The notes under the pieces were generated by a model that was not told where the DNA came from, did no database searches, and worked only from the letters and a program-made list of their open reading frames with translations. Source: Candidatus Doudnabacteria bacterium RIFCSPHIGHO2_12_FULL_48_16 (GTDB taxonomy: Bacteria > Patescibacteriota > Doudnabacteria > UBA920 > O2-02-FULL-48-8). Taken from it: 36,395 nt of DNA. Shown piece after piece: positions 26,216-35,849 of this stretch. The translations under genes were made by a program, and so were the position numbers. The DNA lies in assembly GCA_001780035.1 (NCBI GenBank), contig MFEY01000007.1, positions 395,146 to 431,540 on the forward strand. The letters run 5' to 3'. Each line of letters begins with the position of its first letter. The stretch's first letter is position 1.

Positions 26216-26217
26216 CT

Positions 26218-26532
26218 ATGATTAGCCCAAGCCAGGAAGAATTTCTCGCCGACCAGCCGGACAAAATTATTACAGTTATGCCTTTTGATCCTAAGGCGAG
26301 GGAGGCAGGTATTGCATTGGTTAGACAACTTCAGGAGAAACTACCTCAGGTAGAAATTATTTTTGGAGGTTCTACTCCCCTGGGAATATCGGGTCAGAAT
26401 GATCTTGATGTTAATATTTTATCGACTCCCGAAGAATACGAGAAAATAAAACTGCCGTATGGGGAGCAGGACTATAAAACCTACATGAGAAAGAAATACG
26501 AATTTTTTAATAGAATTTTAGGGTTAGAATAA
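26218..26532 (+). CDS. Short nucleotidyltransferase-fold-like protein
   Basis: IIFGGSTPLGISGQNDLDVNIL resembles the GS-x-DxD NTase core; 104 aa. Confidence 0.5.
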   Translation: MISPSQEEFLADQPDKIITVMPFDPKAREAGIALVRQLQEKLPQVEIIFGGSTPLGISGQNDLDVNILSTPEEYEKIKLPYGEQDYKTYMRKKYEFFNRILGLE

Positions 26533-27453
26533 ATGTTAAATTTTACTGCAGAAAATAAAGAGCGCCTCGATAAATTTTTAGCCGGACAGATTCCGGCAGT
26601 TTCGCGCGGCAAAGTTCAGAAAGCCATCAAAGACGGCAGGGTTTTGGTTAATGGCAAAAAAATTATCGAAACAGATTTTTCGCTCCATGCCAATGACCAA
26701 GTGGAATTGGCGGAATTTGAAAAAGAAGAATTGAAACCCTCGAACATTGATTTGAAAGTAGTTTATGAAAACGACGATGTGGCTGTAATTGATAAACCGG
26801 CTGGATTGGTGGTGCATCCGGGCGCTGGCAACACAGAGGATACTTTGGCCCAAGCCTTGATGACGCGATATCCGGGAATAGAAAAAGTCGGCGATCCGCA
26901 CCGGCCGGGCATTGTGCACCGCCTGGACGAAGACACTTCGGGCTTAATTTTAATTGCGAAAAACCAACCAGCGCTGGAATTTTTGAAACAGCAGTTTCAA
27001 GATCGAACTGTCGAGAAAGAGTATTTAGCCCTGGTGCACGGAGTGCCGGTGAAACGCCATGAGATAATCAACGTGCCATTAGAAAAAGTCCCGCTGAAGC
27101 AAAAAATGCGGGTTGGCAGCGGCAAAGAGGCGATTACCGAGTATTTTGTGAAGACCTCTGACCCATCTGGACAATTCTCGCTAATTCGTGTAAAATTGCA
27201 CACAGGTCGCACTCATCAGATTCGGGCGCATCTGGCCCATATCGGACATCCAATTTTAGGGGATAAGATATATGGTGATCGGCCCGCCTCCGCTAAAGCT
27301 TCGGCGGGCAGGCAATTCCTCCATGCGCATCGATTGAAATTCCAGCTTATCGACGGCACCTGGCTGGAGCTTGAATCGGAATTGCCAGTAGAATTGAGAG
27401 AAGTTTTAAGTAAACTTAATATCGCAATTCCGAATTTATTTCGGAATCTCTAA
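26533..27453 (+). CDS. RluD-type pseudouridine synthase
   Basis: S4 domain, PAGLVVHPGAG, RPGIVHRLDEDTSGLILIAKN, LHTGRTHQIRAHLAHIGHPILGD. Confidence 0.95.
   Translation: MLNFTAENKERLDKFLAGQIPAVSRGKVQKAIKDGRVLVNGKKIIETDFSLHANDQVELAEFEKEELKPSNIDLKVVYENDDVAVIDKPAGLVVHPGAGNTEDTLAQALMTRYPGIEKVGDPHRPGIVHRLDEDTSGLILIAKNQPALEFLKQQFQDRTVEKEYLALVHGVPVKRHEIINVPLEKVPLKQKMRVGSGKEAITEYFVKTSDPSGQFSLIRVKLHTGRTHQIRAHLAHIGHPILGDKIYGDRPASAKASAGRQFLHAHRLKFQLIDGTWLELESELPVELREVLSKLNIAIPNLFRNL
27281..27309. repeat. Palindromic element inserted in frame in the pseudouridine synthase gene
   Basis: GGCCCGCCTCCGCTAAAGCTTCGGCGGGC encodes RPASAKASAGR; stem GCCCGCC/GGCGGGC. Confidence 0.8.
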
Positions 27454-27490
27454 CTGAGATCCTGAAACAAGTTCAGGATTGCCCGAAACT

Positions 27491-27832
27491 ATGCATATCA
27501 AAAATTTTAGAGAAGAACAACTCAAGCAAGTCCCGGTGCTCAAAGCCGGCTATATTGTACGCGTCCACCAAAAAATCACTGATATTTCTCCGGATGGCAA
27601 AGAAAAGCAGCGCGTCCAGGTATTCGAAGGCCAGGTTATCGGCACTCGCGGCGGCAAAGCCATCAATGGCACGGTGACGGTCCGCAAGATTTCTTCCGGC
27701 ATCGGCGTTGAGAGAATTTTCCCGATCCATTCCCCGAATGTCGAAAAAATCGAAGTGATCAAGGCGACCCCGGCCCGCAAGACCAAGCTTTATTACACCC
27801 GAACCGGCCAGGAAGCCAAGGTTAGGGAATAG
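27491..27832 (+). CDS. rplS: 50S ribosomal protein L19
   Basis: PVLKAGYIVRVHQKI, RVQVFEGQVIGTRGG, GIGVERIFPIHSPNVEKIEV. Confidence 0.96.
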   Translation: MHIKNFREEQLKQVPVLKAGYIVRVHQKITDISPDGKEKQRVQVFEGQVIGTRGGKAINGTVTVRKISSGIGVERIFPIHSPNVEKIEVIKATPARKTKLYYTRTGQEAKVRE

Positions 27833-27854
27833 TATTTAGTATAAAGTATAAAGA

Positions 27855-27882
27855 GAAACCGCCAGAAATGGCGGTTTTTTAT
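27855..27882 (+). terminator. Intrinsic terminator
   Basis: AACCGCCA-GAAA-TGGCGGTT followed by TTTT. Confidence 0.85.
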
Positions 27883-28047
27883 ATTATACATTTTTGACCG
27901 GCCGAGCCCAAAATGAAGAATATCAAATTTATGCTTGTAGCAGATATTGCTCGGCCGAAGAACAAATAGCAAAATTAAAAACTGGACTCGATGGGTTAAG
28001 AGAACAGGATTAAAATTTTTTCCCGTCTCGAGTTAGGCGGTTTTAGT

Positions 28048-28076
28048 TTGACAAAACCCTTTGGGGAGGGTATATA
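28048..28076 (+). promoter_or_regulatory. Consensus sigma70 promoter
   Basis: TTGACA (28048-28053), 17 nt, TATATA (28071-28076). Confidence 0.7.
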
Positions 28077-28103
28077 TGAGTGTAAGTAATTAAGTGAAAT
28101 ATT

Positions 28104-28490
28104 ATGCTAACAGAAGATAAGGAAGATGGGATTCCTCAAGATGCTAAGGATTGGAAAGCTCCGGCCGAGCCTAATGACGAAGATCAAAGGTCAAAATTTA
28201 ACCTCGCTGGATTTAATAAAACAGGTGAGCACAAAATCGTAGAGACCTCGATGTCTATTAGGGCAGAACAATTAACCGCTGATATTGAGCGCTTAGAAGC
28301 CGAAGAGCAAGCATTTGAACAGATGGTTGCGGGAATGGATGACGAACAACTTAAAGCAGCAGTTGAAAAGACGTCTCAAGATTCCAGAGCTGTGGCTCTC
28401 GAACGAGCGGCAGTCGAAAAAAGATTCATGAATCTTAGTGCAAAAAATGCGATGCTTGAACATGAAGTTCACAAGCGTAGTAAAAAATAA
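28104..28490 (+). CDS. Hypothetical coiled-coil protein
   Basis: 128 aa ORF between promoter (28048) and terminator (28507). Confidence 0.55.
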   Translation: MLTEDKEDGIPQDAKDWKAPAEPNDEDQRSKFNLAGFNKTGEHKIVETSMSIRAEQLTADIERLEAEEQAFEQMVAGMDDEQLKAAVEKTSQDSRAVALERAAVEKRFMNLSAKNAMLEHEVHKRSKK

Positions 28491-28506
28491 TCCATTTAAA
28501 TATAAC

Positions 28507-28533
28507 AAACCCGCCTAATTGGCGAGTTTTTTA
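28507..28533 (+). terminator. Intrinsic terminator
   Basis: AACCCGCC-TAATT-GGCGAGTT + T run. Confidence 0.7.
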
Positions 28534-28631
28534 ATATAGAGATAACTCTAGAGTAAACTCAGGAGTTTTTCGATGTTGATTCCTTCGGGATTGATTTCAG
28601 TAAAATCAATTATGGTTTCCCACATAAGTTA

Positions 28632-28841
28632 TTATTTTACTGAGACTTTGCGTTCAAGTACGTCCACTCGTCGTTCAAGGTCTTTAACCTCAAACTTAAA
28701 AGCAACATTATCAAATTTTAGTGTTAGATCTTCTAAATCTTGCTTGGTTGCCAAAGTTTTAAGATCTTCTTTGGTGGCCATGTCTTCGAATCCTTTGGCC
28801 ATCATTCGTGCCAGCTCTTCATTTGTGACTTTTTTTGACAT
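28632..28841 (-). CDS. Hypothetical small coiled-coil protein
   Basis: MSKKVTNEELARMMAKGFEDMATKEDLKTLATKQDLEDL...; heptad-like pattern. Confidence 0.55.
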   Translation of the reverse strand: MSKKVTNEELARMMAKGFEDMATKEDLKTLATKQDLEDLTLKFDNVAFKFEVKDLERRVDVLERKVSVK

Positions 28842-28909
28842 TTTATGCCCTTTTCCGCCACCGTTAATTTAGGGATTTAATCATAATCCGATAAAATTCC
28901 TTTGTCAAC

Positions 28910-29494
28910 CTAAATCAATTTTAGAACGCTCCACCAAGCGGCGATGTAATCGGTCCGCTTGTTTTGGTATTTGAGGTAATAGGCATGCTCCCAGACATCC
29001 AGACCAAGCAGGGGCTGGAGGCCCGTCATGATCGGCGCATCTTGCATTCCCAGGTTTTTGATTTCCAGTTTGGAAGTCTGGCCGTTGCGGACGAGCCACG
29101 TCCAGCCCGAGCCGAAGAGCTTGGTGGCGGAATCAGTGAACTGTTTTTTGAATTCATCGACTGAACCGAAGGTTGAGGTGATTTCTTTGACGAGCAGTTC
29201 ATCTTTTTGGTTGGCGGGATCCAGATATTTCCAGAAGAGAGAGTGGTTGAAATGGCCCCCGCCGTGGTTTCGGATGGCCGTGCGGTCAGCTTCGTCGACT
29301 TTCAGTGTACTTAAGTTCAAAAGCAGTTCGTCCAGGGGACGACCGACCAGGTCCGGATATTTTTCTACGGCCGCATTGAGCTTATCGACATAAGCTTGGT
29401 GATGCTTGGTGTAATGGATCTCCATAGTCTTAGCATCGATATGCGGCTCTAAGGCATCGTAACCATAGTTTAATTTGGGCAGTTCGTGTTTCAT
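28910..29494 (-). CDS. Superoxide dismutase (Fe/Mn)
   Basis: MKHELPKLNYGYDALEPHIDAKTMEIHYTKHHQAYVDKLNAAVE; GSGWTWLV; DVWEHAYYLKYQNKRTDYI. Confidence 0.96.
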   Translation of the reverse strand: MKHELPKLNYGYDALEPHIDAKTMEIHYTKHHQAYVDKLNAAVEKYPDLVGRPLDELLLNLSTLKVDEADRTAIRNHGGGHFNHSLFWKYLDPANQKDELLVKEITSTFGSVDEFKKQFTDSATKLFGSGWTWLVRNGQTSKLEIKNLGMQDAPIMTGLQPLLGLDVWEHAYYLKYQNKRTDYIAAWWSVLKLI

Positions 29495-29539
29495 AAAGGG
29501 TTGATTGTTAATGGTCGATAGTTTAAGAATAGTGGGAAG

Positions 29540-29567
29540 TTGACACGGTGTCAATTTGTGGTATAGT
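29540..29567 (+). promoter_or_regulatory. Promoter upstream of rny with perfect dyad over the -35
   Basis: TTGACACGGTGTCAA (29540-29554) perfect odd palindrome; 16-nt spacer to TATAGT (29562-29567). Confidence 0.6.
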
Positions 29568-29763
29568 GAGATCAGCTGAATAAGCTATTGAACAAGTATT
29601 TTACTGGTTGATTGCGTCTGGAATTCATGAAGAACCAATTGGTGTCCAATTATACTTCGAAATTTTTACCTCTTTCTTTTAACGAAAGAGTTTTGTAATT
29701 TGATACCAAAAATGCAAGTTCTTTACTAGAGATGCAATCCAAACAGTTTGGAAAGGTTTTGTT

Positions 29764-31278
29764 ATGTCCATTGAAATAATTATCGGCATCACGGTGGGCT
29801 TGGTGGCCGGATATTTTGTCCGCAAAGTCCAAATCGCGAGCAAAGTGAACTCGATCGAGGCGAAAGTCGCCCGAGTTGAAGAGGAAGCAAAAAATAAAGA
29901 AAAAGAAATTCTACTCGAAGCCAAATCGAAGGCTTTGGAGATTGTGGAAGAGGGCAAAAAGAGCGAAGCGGAATTCCGCAACCAGATTTTGAAAGTCGAA
30001 GATCGTTTGAGCAAAAAAGAAGCCGATCTGGAACGTCGCTTGGGCGAGGCTGATAAATCCAAAGAAGATTTATCAAACAAAAAGCTGGAAGCGGATAAAA
30101 TCAAAGAACAACTGCAGGAACTCAAACAACAGCAGTCCGACAAGCTGCAAAAGATTTCGGGCCTGACCATCGATGAGGCCAAGAAAGTTTTATTGGAAGC
30201 CACGGAAAAGAGCGTGAAAGAAGAGCTGGTATCTTTAACGCATAAGCTTTTGAGCCAAACACGCGAAGATGCAGATCGCAAAGCGCGCGACATTGTGTCC
30301 TTGGCAATTCAGCGCTGCGCTTCCGAAGTGACGAGCGAGACAACCACGACCGCGGTGACGCTGCCAAGCGAGGATATGAAAGGCCGGATTATCGGCAAAG
30401 AAGGCCGAAACATCAAAACCTTTGAACAGATGCTGGGCGTCGAAGTGATCGTCGATGATACGCCGGACGCGGTTATTATTTCCGGTTTCAATTCCGTGCG
30501 CCGCCATATCGCCAAACTGGCTTTGGAAAATTTGATCAAAGACGGACGCATCCATCCGGCCAAAATCGAAGAAGCCACGGAAAAAGCCAAAAAGGAAATT
30601 TCCGAAATGATCCGCGAGGCCGGAGAAGCGGCGGTTTATGAATTGGGGATTGCGGATTTTCCGCCGAAGCTGGTTCAGCTGATCGGCCGCCTCAAATTCC
30701 GCACCAGTTACGGCCAAAACGTGCTCAAGCATTCTGTGGAAATGGCTAAGCTGGCCGCGCTGATGGCCGCCGAAGTGGGCGCTGACGTTCAGACCGTCAA
30801 AAAAGGCGCCCTGCTCCATGACGTGGGCAAAGCGCTGGATCAGGACATGGAAGGCACGCACGTTGAAATCGGCAAGCAAATCGCCAAAAAATTCAATTTG
30901 CCAGAAAAAATCGTGAACGCGATCGAAGCGCATCATGGCGATGTCGAATACACTTCGATTGAAGCGGCCATCGTGGATGCGGCGGACAATATTTCCGGAT
31001 CCCGCCCGGGCGCCCGCCGCGACACTTACGAAAACTACGTCAAGCGCCTGGAAGAGCTCGAAACTCTGGCTTCCGGGTTTGAGGGCGTGGAAAAAGTTTA
31101 TGCCATCCAGGCTGGTCGGGAAATCCGGGTCTTTGTTTCGCCAGCCAAAGTCGATGACTGGGGCGCGACCAAGCTGGCCCGGGAAATTGCCAACAAGATC
31201 GAACAGGATTTGAAATATCCGGGTGAAATCCGGGTCATGGTTATGCGCGAAACCAGGGTCATTGAGTACGCCAGGTAA
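29764..31278 (+). CDS. rny: Ribonuclease Y
   Basis: N-terminal TM + coiled coil, GRIIGKEGRNIKTFEQMLGVEVIVDDTPDAVIISGFN (KH), LLHDVGKALD (HD). Confidence 0.97.
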   Translation: MSIEIIIGITVGLVAGYFVRKVQIASKVNSIEAKVARVEEEAKNKEKEILLEAKSKALEIVEEGKKSEAEFRNQILKVEDRLSKKEADLERRLGEADKSKEDLSNKKLEADKIKEQLQELKQQQSDKLQKISGLTIDEAKKVLLEATEKSVKEELVSLTHKLLSQTREDADRKARDIVSLAIQRCASEVTSETTTTAVTLPSEDMKGRIIGKEGRNIKTFEQMLGVEVIVDDTPDAVIISGFNSVRRHIAKLALENLIKDGRIHPAKIEEATEKAKKEISEMIREAGEAAVYELGIADFPPKLVQLIGRLKFRTSYGQNVLKHSVEMAKLAALMAAEVGADVQTVKKGALLHDVGKALDQDMEGTHVEIGKQIAKKFNLPEKIVNAIEAHHGDVEYTSIEAAIVDAADNISGSRPGARRDTYENYVKRLEELETLASGFEGVEKVYAIQAGREIRVFVSPAKVDDWGATKLAREIANKIEQDLKYPGEIRVMVMRETRVIEYAR

Positions 31279-31348
31279 TTAGCGGTCAGCGGACAGCGTT
31301 CAGGGTGGAGTTCTGAACGCTCAACGCTGCACGCTCTACGCTATTTTT

Positions 31349-32167
31349 ATGTTAAAAATTATTTTCTTTGGCGACATTACCGGCGAACCGGGCCGGAAAG
31401 CCATCAAGCAAAATTTACCGGCTTTGATCAAATCGGAACAACCCGATCTGGTTTTGGCCAATGTCGAAAATCTGGCGCATGGCAAAGGGGTAACGGTAAA
31501 AACTTTGGAAGAGTTGATCAATGCCGGCGTTGGCGGGTTTACCGGCGGCAACCATGTTTTCTCCAAGCGGGAATTTTCCGACGCCGCTTTAATCAAATAT
31601 GCGGATCGCGTGGCCCGGCCAGCCAACATCCCGCCGACCTATGCCGGGTCGAGCGCCGTCAAACTCAAAACCGCCAAAGGCGTGGTGCTGTTGGGGAACT
31701 TTTTGGGCCAGGTTTTTATGGAGAAGCAGTTCCACGAACCTATCGGTTCACCGTTTGCCGCAGTTGAAGATTGGCTGGCTCAAAACCAAAGCCCGGAGGT
31801 TGTGGCGACTTTGATTGATTTCCACGCCGAAGCCACGAGCGAGAAAGTGGCCATGGGCTATTTTCTGTCGGGCAAGGTTTCAGCCCTTGTCGGCACCCAC
31901 ACTCATATCCCCACGGCCGATGCTAAAATTTTACCCGAAGGCACGGCCTATATTACGGATGTCGGGATGTGCGGCGCGGCCGGATCGATCCTCGGGGTCA
32001 AAAAGGAGCTGTCCCTGGAGCGGTTTTTGACCCAGGCCCATGTCGCCTTTGATATTCCCGAGGATGCTTCTAGAGCCGAATTAAGTTATGTTATCATTAT
32101 GGTGGATGAATTGACGGGTAAGTCAACAGAGATCAAAGCAATACACGAGATTGTGAAATTAAAATAA
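31349..32167 (+). CDS. ymdB: YmdB-type metallophosphoesterase
   Basis: FFGDITGEPGRKAIKQNLP, NVENLAHGKGVT, GGNHVFSKRE, VGTHTHIPTADAKILP, YITDVGMCGA. Confidence 0.92.
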   Translation: MLKIIFFGDITGEPGRKAIKQNLPALIKSEQPDLVLANVENLAHGKGVTVKTLEELINAGVGGFTGGNHVFSKREFSDAALIKYADRVARPANIPPTYAGSSAVKLKTAKGVVLLGNFLGQVFMEKQFHEPIGSPFAAVEDWLAQNQSPEVVATLIDFHAEATSEKVAMGYFLSGKVSALVGTHTHIPTADAKILPEGTAYITDVGMCGAAGSILGVKKELSLERFLTQAHVAFDIPEDASRAELSYVIIMVDELTGKSTEIKAIHEIVKLK

Positions 32168-32201
32168 TAACTTTTCGTAACCGTTCGTAATTCGTAAAAA
32201 T

Positions 32202-32762
32202 ATGGCTAACAATTTTGTCTTTGATCCCTCCATGAAATTTACTGATCCGGAAAAAATTCTGTTTGCGGCCGGTTTGGGTGCCGGCCAAAGTTTGGCTGAT
32301 TTCGGATCAGGGAGCGGATTTTTTTCCCTCGCTGCCGCCAAAATCGTCGGGGAGCAGGGCGCGGTTTATCCGGTGGACATTTTGGAATCGGCGCTCAATC
32401 ATATCGCCGCCGAAGCCCGCATGAAAAATCTCCGCAACATCAAAACATTCCGCGCGGATTTGGAACAGCCCGAGGCGCTGACGGATATTCCGGTCGGCTC
32501 GGTCGATGCGGTTCTGTTTTCCAACATTGCGCATCAGATTAAAAATCGGGCCAATTTGTTTGCGGAAGCTTACCGCGTGGTCAAAACCGGAGGCAAGCTT
32601 CTGATCATTGATTGGAATGCCCAGCCTAGCCCGATCGGGCCGGTAGCGGCTGAGCGCATATCTGAGGGCGAAGTGCAGGCGCTGGCAGCGAAAGCCAACT
32701 TCAAGCCCGCCGGCAATTTGCCAGTTGATATTTATCATTATGGTTTGATGTATATAAAATAA
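32202..32762 (+). CDS. Class I SAM-dependent methyltransferase
   Basis: SLADFGSGSGFFSLAAAKIVGEQGAVYPVDI; NIAHQIKNRANLFAEAYRVVKTGGKLLIIDW. Confidence 0.88.
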   Translation: MANNFVFDPSMKFTDPEKILFAAGLGAGQSLADFGSGSGFFSLAAAKIVGEQGAVYPVDILESALNHIAAEARMKNLRNIKTFRADLEQPEALTDIPVGSVDAVLFSNIAHQIKNRANLFAEAYRVVKTGGKLLIIDWNAQPSPIGPVAAERISEGEVQALAAKANFKPAGNLPVDIYHYGLMYIK

Positions 32763-32763
32763 T

Positions 32764-33165
32764 ATGTTTGATCAGATTAACAATTACTACTTCTGGTTCA
32801 GCCAACCCGCTGCCGCTTTTTCGCCCGAGGATAAATTTTTGCTCATTAAATTTGCTTCAACCTTCGGCGTGGGCTTGATATTGTGGATCATCTCGACGCA
32901 GGTTAAGGATTCGGTTATCCGAAAACTGCTTATGCGGTTTGTGCGCCTGAGTTTGACCATTGGTGCCAGCGGCCTGTTCTGGGTCGGTCTGCGCTTTGAA
33001 AACACGCCAATTTTCAGCTTGCGATATTGGGCCGGATTAATTTTATTGATCGGTCTGGTCTGGCTTCTGTTTATTTTTAAATATTTGATTTGGCAATTTC
33101 GCAAGGATCGGACAGAGATGCGTCGCGAGCAGCTAAAGAATAAATATTTACCCAATAAAAAATGA
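32764..33165 (+). CDS. Small membrane protein of unknown function
   Basis: 133 aa with about 3 TM segments; overlaps yraN start. Confidence 0.6.
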   Translation: MFDQINNYYFWFSQPAAAFSPEDKFLLIKFASTFGVGLILWIISTQVKDSVIRKLLMRFVRLSLTIGASGLFWVGLRFENTPIFSLRYWAGLILLIGLVWLLFIFKYLIWQFRKDRTEMRREQLKNKYLPNKK

Positions 33166-33533
33166 AATCGTTGGGTCAGATTGGCGAAGAGTTGGTTGCC
33201 GATCATTATCGCAAATTGGGTTTTAAGGTCCTGGCTAAAAATTATGTCTTCCGCCGCGGCACCCAAATTGGGGAGATTGATCTGGTGGTGGCGCGGGATC
33301 AAGAATTGGTTTTTGTGGAAGTGAAGACTAGACGCAACGAAGCATTTGGCTCAGCCTTAGAGGCGGTTGATAGTTACAAACAGCGAAAATTGATCGCGAC
33401 GGCTAAACTTTATTTGCTGCAAAATCCGGAGTATGACGGATTTGATTACCGGATTGACGTGGCTACGGTCGATATTGACAACCAGGAAAACCCTGTTATA
33501 ATACTTATGAATGTTATTGAAGATCTTGATTAA
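33162..33533 (+). CDS. yraN: YraN/UPF0102 family endonuclease-like protein
   Basis: GEELVADHYRKLGFKVLAKNYVFRRGTQIGEIDLVVARDQELVFVEVKTRR. Confidence 0.92.
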   Translation: MKSLGQIGEELVADHYRKLGFKVLAKNYVFRRGTQIGEIDLVVARDQELVFVEVKTRRNEAFGSALEAVDSYKQRKLIATAKLYLLQNPEYDGFDYRIDVATVDIDNQENPVIILMNVIEDLD

Positions 33534-33583
33534 ACGAGCATTAAGCTCGTTTTTTTAGTCACCGGAATTAATTAAGCAAAACA

Positions 33584-34726
33584 ATGAACGAAGCATTTGA
33601 ACAAGCCTTAAACCAACTGGCAGAAGAAAAGGATATTAACAAGGAAGAGCTCCTCAAAATGATTGAGGCATCTTTGGCCGCGGCATTCCGCAAAGATTAC
33701 GGCAAGAAAGACCAGAATATTGTGGTTGAATTTATGCCCGAGACCATGGGGACGAAAGTTTACGACGTAAAAAAAATCGTGGAAGAAGTAGTGGACCCAA
33801 TGAAAGAATGGACTCTTGAGCAGGGTAAGGAACATAAGAAATCCGCCAAGATCGGGGATGAAATTCGAATGGATATTACGCCCAAAGCCGGCGCGAAATT
33901 TGGCCGGATCGCGGCTCAGACCGCCAAGCAGGTCATTGTCCAAAAAATCCGGGAGGCTGAACGAGGCGTGCTGTTTACCGATTTCAAGGCGAAAGAACGC
34001 CAGCTGGTCTCCGGCATGGTCCAGCGATTGGAAGGCGATACCGTGCTGGTGGATTTGGGCAAGACCACCGGCGTGTTGTTCCCATCCGAACAAATCAAAG
34101 GTGAGAAATATTTAGTTGGCGCGCGGGTCAAAGTTTTGATTTTGCATGTTGAACCGACAGCCAAGGGGCCGAAGATCACTCTCTCTCGCAGCCATCCCGA
34201 TGTCGTGCGTCGCCTGTTTGAACTGGAAGTGCCGGAAATTTTTAACGGGATTGTGGAAATCAAGGCGGTGGCCCGGGAAGCCGGTTCGCGCACCAAGATC
34301 GGCGTTTGGTCCCTGCAAGAAGGGGTCGACCCGATCGGTGCCTGTGTCGGCCAGCGGGGGAGCCGCGTCCAGGTGGTTATGGGCGAATTAAACGGCGAGA
34401 AAATTGACATCATTTCCTGGGCCGAAGATGCGGTGAAGTTTATCGCCAATGCCTTGTCGCCGGCCAAAATTTTGAACGTGACTTTGAAGGAAGAAACCAA
34501 AGAAGCAAAAGTCGGCGTCTTGTCGGATCAGTTGTCATTGGCCATCGGCAAAGCCGGCCAGAACGTCCGGTTGGCCGCGCGCTTAACCGGCTGGAAGATT
34601 GACATTGCGGAAGAGAAAATTCCGGGCAGCGAGCCGGAAACCAAAAAAGAAGAAGAGGCCGGCACGGAAGAATTAAATCCGGAGGCGATCCCCGCAGAAG
34701 GAGAAGCAAAGAATGAAAGCGAATAA
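33584..34726 (+). CDS. nusA: Transcription termination/antitermination factor NusA
   Basis: S1 and two KH domains; [71 protein letters not shown]. Confidence 0.97.
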   Translation: MNEAFEQALNQLAEEKDINKEELLKMIEASLAAAFRKDYGKKDQNIVVEFMPETMGTKVYDVKKIVEEVVDPMKEWTLEQGKEHKKSAKIGDEIRMDITPKAGAKFGRIAAQTAKQVIVQKIREAERGVLFTDFKAKERQLVSGMVQRLEGDTVLVDLGKTTGVLFPSEQIKGEKYLVGARVKVLILHVEPTAKGPKITLSRSHPDVVRRLFELEVPEIFNGIVEIKAVAREAGSRTKIGVWSLQEGVDPIGACVGQRGSRVQVVMGELNGEKIDIISWAEDAVKFIANALSPAKILNVTLKEETKEAKVGVLSDQLSLAIGKAGQNVRLAARLTGWKIDIAEEKIPGSEPETKKEEEAGTEELNPEAIPAEGEAKNESE

Positions 34727-35309
34727 TCCCCAAATGCCTTTGGTTCCAATGGTTGTCGAGAAATCTGCGTTCGGTGAACGGGCTTTTGACATTTATTCGA
34801 GATTGCTCAAAGAGCGGATTATTTTCTTGGGCGAAGGGATTGATGATCACGTCGCCAACCTGGTCATCGCGCAATTGCTGTTTTTGGAAGCCGAAGACCC
34901 GAAGAAAGAAATCAAGCTTTATATCAATTCCCCCGGTGGCTCGGTCACAGCAGCTTTGGCCATTTACGACACTATGCAATATGTTAAACCCGATGTGGCC
35001 ACGGTCTGTATCGGCCAGGCGGCCTCGGCTGCGGCGGTACTGCTGACCGCCGGTTGCCCGGGCAAGCGTTCATCCTTGCCGAATGCGCGCATGATGATCC
35101 ACCAGGTTATGGGCGGGGCGGAAGGGCAGGTTCGGGATGTTGAAATTCAAACTAAAGAAATGCTGCGGATCAAACACCAGGTCAATAATATTTTAGTCAA
35201 GCATACCGGCCAGACCCTAAAGAAAATCGAAACGGATACGGATCGGGATTTCTTTATGACTCCCGAAGAGGCGAAAATTTACGGCTTGATTGACAAAGTC
35301 ATCAATTAA
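34713..35309 (+). CDS. clpP: ATP-dependent Clp protease proteolytic subunit
   Basis: [70 protein letters not shown]. Confidence 0.97.
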   Translation: MKANNPQMPLVPMVVEKSAFGERAFDIYSRLLKERIIFLGEGIDDHVANLVIAQLLFLEAEDPKKEIKLYINSPGGSVTAALAIYDTMQYVKPDVATVCIGQAASAAAVLLTAGCPGKRSSLPNARMMIHQVMGGAEGQVRDVEIQTKEMLRIKHQVNNILVKHTGQTLKKIETDTDRDFFMTPEEAKIYGLIDKVIN

Positions 35310-35321
35310 ATAAAATAATGA

Positions 35322-35375
35322 ACGGCACGGGAATCTTGCGAACACACACAGTGTTCAAAAGATATCACGTGCCGT
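35322..35375. repeat. Long hairpin between convergent clpP and receiver-domain gene
   Basis: ACGGCACG (35322-35329)/CGTGCCGT (35368-35375), inner GAACAC/GTGTTC. Confidence 0.6.
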
Positions 35376-35402
35376 CTTGGTATTTGACCGGAACCCCCGC
35401 TG

Positions 35403-35738
35403 TCATTGCGTAACGGCTCTAAGCTTCGCCTGCAGGGCATCCAAGGTGAACGGTTTCTGCAGGAACGCTATGTCGCCCAGATCGGCGGGCCTCCGTCCCG
35501 AGATCAGCAACACCTTCTGTTCTGGCTGGTCGCGGCGCAGCTGCCTGAGCCAATCGCGGCCGGCATGCAAGTGCGGGCAGCTGTTGTCCGAGATCACCCA
35601 GTCGAATGATCCGGCGGCGTATTCCTGCCGTCCCGCCTCGACGCTGACTGCGACCCGGACTTGGTGGCCTATTTCCGTCAGCATGCGCTCCAGCATATAT
35701 CGGATTGCTCGGTCATTGTCGACGATCAATATGGTCAA
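35403..35738 (-). CDS. Stand-alone response-regulator receiver domain protein
   Basis: MTILIVDNDRAIRYMLERMLTEIGHQVRVA...DWVISDNSCPHLHAG...LLISGR...FLQKPFTLDAL; TTG start with GGGGG upstream. Confidence 0.8.
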   Translation of the reverse strand: MTILIVDNDRAIRYMLERMLTEIGHQVRVAVSVEAGRQEYAAGSFDWVISDNSCPHLHAGRDWLRQLRRDQPEQKVLLISGRRPADLGDIAFLQKPFTLDALQAKLRAVTQ

Positions 35739-35849
35739 CTTGAACCCCCTTAAGTTTTTTGCTCTGATACCAAGTTTATCGACGCTTGTAAGTCATCCTC
35801 CTCAAAATCCGCCCTCGCGGATACCCAAATATATCAGGAACCCCATGAC

